Shown: in pieces, positions 23,015-26,488 of the stretch
Layout of the letters: every line of letters begins with the position of its first letter
Numbering within the stretch: position 1 is the first letter of the stretch
Source: Candidatus Levyibacteriota bacterium
GTDB lineage: Bacteria > Patescibacteria > Microgenomatia > Levybacterales > UBA12049
Reading direction: 5' to 3'
DNA length: 26,488 nucleotides
Assembly (NCBI GenBank): GCA_003173915.1
Contig: PPGL01000026.1
Coordinates: 1 to 26,488 of the forward strand
Made by a program: the position numbers and the translations under genes
The notes under the pieces: model-generated
Database searches by the model: none
The model's input: only the letters and a program-made list of their open reading frames with translations
Told to the model about the DNA's origin: nothing

Positions 23015-25091
23015 AACAGTGAGTGTGTTAGAGGGAAATACGTTTGTTGTGAGCGATTTTCGCGGAGACATAGAAGCATCATTATCAGATCCTGTTGGTC
23101 TCTTTTCTTGGGATACTCGTTTTCTATCTAAGTGGGTTTTAACAATCGACGGGGTAAAACCAAACGTACTTTCAACCGATGATTTGGATTATTTTGCGGT
23201 ACAATTTTTCCTTGTTCCCGGTACAGGAACAATCTATGTTGATGCAGATCTTTCAATTATTCGAAAACGAGCTGTTGGTCAAGGATTTGAAGAAGAGATT
23301 ACCATTCTTAATCATAAAAATTCTCCTGTTGACTTGACTGTTAAAATTGCTGCAGGATGTGATTTTGCAGATCTTTTTGAAGTAAAAGATGCACAAACAA
23401 AGAAAGGTAAATATTATGACCGTGTTGAAAAAAATCAACTTATTTATGGATATAGGAGAGAATCTTTTTTCCGCGAAACAACAATTTCTTCAAGCGTTCC
23501 AGCAAAAATCGACAAAGAAGGATTAACGTTTTCAGTCCATATTGAACCCCATAATGCATGGACTACCACTCTAGAAATTATTCCATCTGAAATACTGACT
23601 AGTCTTAAGGAAAAGACAGTGCATCACGCAAGAAATATTGATAATGCAAAACTACGTATGAAAGAAGACTTACAAAAAATTGGTGAAGACGTTCCAAAAA
23701 TATCATGTGATTGGGAACCGCTCATTGAAATATACAGACGTAGTCTCATGGATTTGGCAGCACTGCGTTTTTTCCCTGCAGCACTTCCCGGACAATATCT
23801 TCCAGCAGCAGGGCTTCCTTGGTTTATGACAATTTTTGGAAGAGATAGCATGATTACTAGTCTACAAGCACTTCCCTTTACTCCCCAACTTGCAAAAACA
23901 ACGTTACAAATATTATCAGAACGACAAGGAACACGAGTTGATGATTTTCGCGACGAAGAACCAGGGAAAATTATGCACGAGATGCGATTTGGAGAACTAA
24001 CAGCGTTTGAAGAAAGACCACAATCTCCTTATTTTGGTGCAGCAGACGTAACGCCATTTTTTATTATTTTACTTGATGAATATGAAAGATGGACTGGAGA
24101 TGCTGAAATGATACGAAATTTAGAACTCGAAGCACGGGCGTGTTTGGATTGGATTAATACCTATGGTGATTCAAATGGTGATGGATACGTAGATTATAAA
24201 CGCCACAAAGAAACTGGGCTTGAAAATCAATGTTGGAAAGATTCATGGAATTCCATTTTATTTGCTGATGGATCTAATTCAAAGTTACCCCGAGCTACCT
24301 GTGAAATACAAGGATATGTTTACGATGCAAAAATACGAGCTGCTCGCCTTGCACGAGAATTTTGGAATGATGTTGCTCTTGCGTACAAATTGGAACAAGA
24401 AGCAAAGGATTTGAAAGAACGATTTAACAAAGACTACTGGATTGAAGATAGAGGATTTTTTGCTCTTGCAATAGATGGTGATGGCAAAAAAGTAGATTCA
24501 CTCACTTCTAATATTGGTCATTTACTTTGGAGCGGCATTATTGATGATAAGAAAGTAGATACTGTTGTTCATCAATTGATGAGTGACAAACTGTATTCAG
24601 GGTGGGGGATTCGCACAATGGCAGAAGGAGAAGGAGGATATAATCCAATTGGATATCATGTTGGAACTGTCTGGCCACATGATAATTCCATTATTGCACT
24701 GGGACTACGAAAATATGGATATGTAGACCTAGCAGCAGAAGTTGCAATGCATATGTTTGAAGCAGCAAAATACTTTGGAGGAAGACTTCCAGAAGCTTTT
24801 GCGGGATATGAGCGGGCAGTGACAGATTTTCCAGTTGAATATCCAACAGCATGTAGTCCACAGGCATGGGCAACAGGTGCTCCACTTTTGTTACTTCGGG
24901 CAATTTTAGGGCTTGAACCAATAAACGAACAACTTGTTGTTGATGCAGCTCTTCCTAAAACACTCGGTCAACTAGAACTTTTGGATATTCCTGGACGATG
25001 GGGGAAAGTTGACGCATTTGGACGAGGGCGAATAGAGACAGAAAAAGAAAATAAAGCAATTAATCATCTTAAGTCCACAATGATTACCTAA
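23004..25091 (+). CDS. Glycogen debranching enzyme-like amylo-alpha-1,6-glucosidase
   Basis: A 695-residue cytosolic protein. Residues about 1-205 form the bacterial debranching-enzyme N-terminal beta domain (VSVLEGNTFVVSDFRGDI, then DPVGLFSWDTRFLSKW). Residues about 240-690 form an (alpha/alpha)6-barrel glycosidase with PWFMTIFGRDSMITSLQAL, ENQCWKDSWNSILFADG, EIQGYVYDAK, GYHVGTVWPHDNSIIALGL and AFAGYERAV, all characteristic of this group. It is predicted to hydrolyse alpha-1,6 branches or short alpha-glucosides. The ribosome binding site GGAG sits 7 nt before the ATG, inside the SCP2 gene. No glycogen synthase or phosphorylase gene is in the window. It ends 32 nt before the convergent RNase Y gene; no terminator stem was seen in that gap. 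Confidence 0.9.
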   Translation: MNTKTVSVLEGNTFVVSDFRGDIEASLSDPVGLFSWDTRFLSKWVLTIDGVKPNVLSTDDLDYFAVQFFLVPGTGTIYVDADLSIIRKRAVGQGFEEEITILNHKNSPVDLTVKIAAGCDFADLFEVKDAQTKKGKYYDRVEKNQLIYGYRRESFFRETTISSSVPAKIDKEGLTFSVHIEPHNAWTTTLEIIPSEILTSLKEKTVHHARNIDNAKLRMKEDLQKIGEDVPKISCDWEPLIEIYRRSLMDLAALRFFPAALPGQYLPAAGLPWFMTIFGRDSMITSLQALPFTPQLAKTTLQILSERQGTRVDDFRDEEPGKIMHEMRFGELTAFEERPQSPYFGAADVTPFFIILLDEYERWTGDAEMIRNLELEARACLDWINTYGDSNGDGYVDYKRHKETGLENQCWKDSWNSILFADGSNSKLPRATCEIQGYVYDAKIRAARLAREFWNDVALAYKLEQEAKDLKERFNKDYWIEDRGFFALAIDGDGKKVDSLTSNIGHLLWSGIIDDKKVDTVVHQLMSDKLYSGWGIRTMAEGEGGYNPIGYHVGTVWPHDNSIIALGLRKYGYVDLAAEVAMHMFEAAKYFGGRLPEAFAGYERAVTDFPVEYPTACSPQAWATGAPLLLLRAILGLEPINEQLVVDAALPKTLGQLELLDIPGRWGKVDAFGRGRIETEKENKAINHLKSTMIT

Positions 25092-25123
25092 GAAGTAAAC
25101 AGAACAAAGAACAGAAGAAAAAA

Positions 25124-26365
25124 TTACGCAGCCAATGTTTCACCGGCGACAGCACGAAATTCTCGAATAACAGTAACTCGTACTTCACCAGGAATTGCCA
25201 AACTCTTACTGATTTGTTCTCGTAGTTGATTTGCCAAAATTGTTGCCTGTGCGTCGTCAATTTTTTCTGGAATAACAACAACACGAAGTTCGCGACCTGC
25301 TTCGAATGCATATGCATCTTCTACTCCTTCATGTCGCTTTGCCATTTGTTCCATTTCTGTAAGTCTCTTACCATAATTTTCGATATCCTCATAACGTGCA
25401 CCTGGACGTGCTGCAGAAATTGCATCTCCTACGTGAACAAGAATCGATTCAACAGAGGAAAATGGTTTGTCTTCATGGTGCTCCGCAACACAATTAATAA
25501 CGGCTTCTGGGAAATTATATTTTTTAAGAAGCTCAACACCAAGTTTTACATGACTTCCTTCGCCTTCTACAACCTTTCCTATATCGTGGAACAATGCTCC
25601 AAGTCTTACCACATTAACATCTGCTCCAATTTCACTTGCAAGTGCAACTGCAACTTTAGTAACTTCCAAAGAATGAAGAACCAAACTTTGTCCATAAGAC
25701 GTACGGAATTTAAATCTTCCGAGAGTTTTGAGCAAATCGACAGGAATATTAAATACCCCAACTTCTTGAGCAAGCTTTTGTCCTTCCTCAAGCATAATTC
25801 TGTCAACTTCTTGTTGGGTTTGTTTGACAATCTCTTCAATTCTAAAAGGCTGAATTCTTGTGTCTTTCAGAAGTTTTTCCAAAGACCTTCTGGCAATTTC
25901 GCGTCTAACCTGATCGAATGAAGAAAGACGAATTACTCCTTCTTCATCAAGCATCACATCAACTCCTGTTGCCATTTCAAAAGCACGAATATTGCGACCT
26001 TCTTTTCCAATGATTCGTCCCTTCATTTCTTCCGATTCAACTGGAATAACAGAAACTGTATATTCTGCAACATAATTTGTTGCTCCATGTTTCATTGCGT
26101 CGGCTAAAATTTCCTTAACCTTAAGGTTTGCTGTTGCTTTTGCTTCCTCTTCTCTTTCGCGGATGATGCGCGCAACTGCTGCAGTTTCATTATGTTCTAC
26201 CTCTTCCAAAAGCTTTTCTTTTGCTTCAGTAGCAGTTATGTTGGAGAGTTTTTCGAGTTTTGCTTTATACTCGTCTTTTAGTTTTTCTACTTTTTCTTTT
26301 TCTTCTTCAAGTTTTTCTTGCTTTTCAAGAAGTTTTTTCTCTACATCAAGTGCTGTATCAGCCAT
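25124..26365 (-). CDS. rny: Ribonuclease Y lacking its membrane anchor
   Basis: A 413-residue endoribonuclease Y, initiator of mRNA decay. A short coiled coil (about 5-70), the 'LSNITATEAKEKLLEEV' segment, a KH RNA-binding domain with GRIIGKEGRNIRAFEMATG (about 115-135) and an HD domain (HSLEVTKVA, LFHDIGK, AEHHED, HVGDAISAARPGARYE) are all present. Classical RNase Y is about 520 residues with an N-terminal membrane helix; here that helix and roughly 100 residues of coiled coil are absent, and no upstream frame supplies them. It should therefore be soluble or anchored through a partner. The start is supported by TATTAT 6 nt upstream. The HD metal ligands look intact. Confidence 0.95.
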   Translation of the reverse strand: MADTALDVEKKLLEKQEKLEEEKEKVEKLKDEYKAKLEKLSNITATEAKEKLLEEVEHNETAAVARIIREREEEAKATANLKVKEILADAMKHGATNYVAEYTVSVIPVESEEMKGRIIGKEGRNIRAFEMATGVDVMLDEEGVIRLSSFDQVRREIARRSLEKLLKDTRIQPFRIEEIVKQTQQEVDRIMLEEGQKLAQEVGVFNIPVDLLKTLGRFKFRTSYGQSLVLHSLEVTKVAVALASEIGADVNVVRLGALFHDIGKVVEGEGSHVKLGVELLKKYNFPEAVINCVAEHHEDKPFSSVESILVHVGDAISAARPGARYEDIENYGKRLTEMEQMAKRHEGVEDAYAFEAGRELRVVVIPEKIDDAQATILANQLREQISKSLAIPGEVRVTVIREFRAVAGETLAA

Positions 26366-26468
26366 ATATTTATAATATAAAAAGAAGAACCTAAAAACTA
26401 GGCTATCGAGGTTGACGTGAAGGAAATTGTGTTCTTCATAACCCTTACTTCTTTCTTCATATAGTATA
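26366..26468 (-). promoter_or_regulatory. RNase Y upstream region with two promoter-like boxes
   Basis: Minus strand. A proximal -10 TATTAT (26377-26372) lies exactly 6 nt before the ATG. A distal TATACT (26468-26463) would start a leader of about 90 nt containing a weak hairpin (AGCCTA/TAGGTT with a GTTTT loop) followed by CTTCTTTTT just before the proximal box. Whether one or both are used is unknown. Confidence 0.45.
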
Positions 26469-26488
26469 CTACTTTTGCAATAATTGGT

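Noticed and set aside
25226..25921. A 231-codon plus-strand frame opposite RNase Y
   Set aside because: It is the antisense of a highly conserved gene, rich in Cys, Phe and Asn, with no promoter or ribosome binding site.
26399..26460. A short leader peptide upstream of RNase Y (20 or 13 codons on the minus strand)
   Set aside because: The longer form starts upstream of the predicted transcript start; the shorter one has only a weak AAGG close to its ATG and no recognisable regulatory codon run.
1..26488. CRISPR array, tRNA genes, insertion sequence or prophage
   Set aside because: No regularly spaced repeats, cloverleaf-like segments, transposase, integrase or phage structural genes were found on reading both strands.

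Overview
The window is AT-rich, densely packed bacterial DNA with many genes separated by only a few bases. TGA is used as an ordinary stop (for example at the ends of the genes finishing at 4459, 7312 and 13475). The gene content is RNase Y without a membrane anchor, RmuC, HU, AddB-like helicase-nuclease fusion, cupredoxin, AI-2E/PerM family protein, DUF990-type ABC-2 exporter and short leaderless promoters. Together with the small proteins this best fits a Candidate Phyla Radiation (Patescibacteria) genome, probably Microgenomates-like. That placement is inference from gene content and style; there is no rRNA in the window to settle it.

Layout. 1-1.3 kb: VOC-fold protein and an EamA/DMT permease. 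1.36-3.5 kb: a signalling module, with a GAF-ANTAR RNA-binding regulator, then a short apparent transcription unit with its own promoter and terminator (about 2151-2252), then a GAF histidine kinase. 3.5-6.0 kb: a P-loop protein of unknown function and a glutamine synthetase. 6.0-8.3 kb: an MFS permease and RmuC. 8.3-9.6 kb: a flavin reductase (minus) diverging from a membrane-anchored cupredoxin (plus). 9.6-12.6 kb: UvrD-type helicase fused to a RecB-like nuclease, carrying a GC-rich 90-bp repeat element inserted exactly in frame. 12.6-14.3 kb (minus): two translationally coupled HAD phosphatase paralogues. 14.38-14.73 kb (plus): RNase P RNA, sharing a mirror-symmetric promoter region with the HAD pair. 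14.8-15.8 kb (minus): AI-2E/PerM family membrane protein. 15.8-20.0 kb (minus): an ABC exporter operon with one ATPase and four permeases forming two heterodimer-like pairs. 20.06-20.33 kb (minus): HU with a long Shine-Dalgarno leader. 20.6-22.6 kb (plus): DUF1269 protein and a DHA2-type MFS exporter. 22.65-25.1 kb (plus): an SCP2-like protein overlapping a glycogen debranching enzyme. 25.1-26.4 kb (minus): RNase Y.

Regulatory style. Eight or nine first genes of transcription units have a -10 box followed by exactly 6 nt and then the start codon, so transcription should begin on the start codon itself (leaderless mRNA). In contrast HU and the internal gene at 23004 have clear Shine-Dalgarno sequences. 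Promoter elements often overlap the stop codon of the preceding gene. I corrected several starts using this geometry (9170, 14320) or promoter position and operon spacing (4555, 19983, 19004, 18210, 17423).

The most interesting items are the in-frame GC-rich element in the helicase, the GAF-ANTAR / short RNA / GAF-kinase arrangement, the consistent leaderless geometry, and the mirrored rnpB/HAD promoters. No tRNA, rRNA, CRISPR array, transposase or integrase was found.
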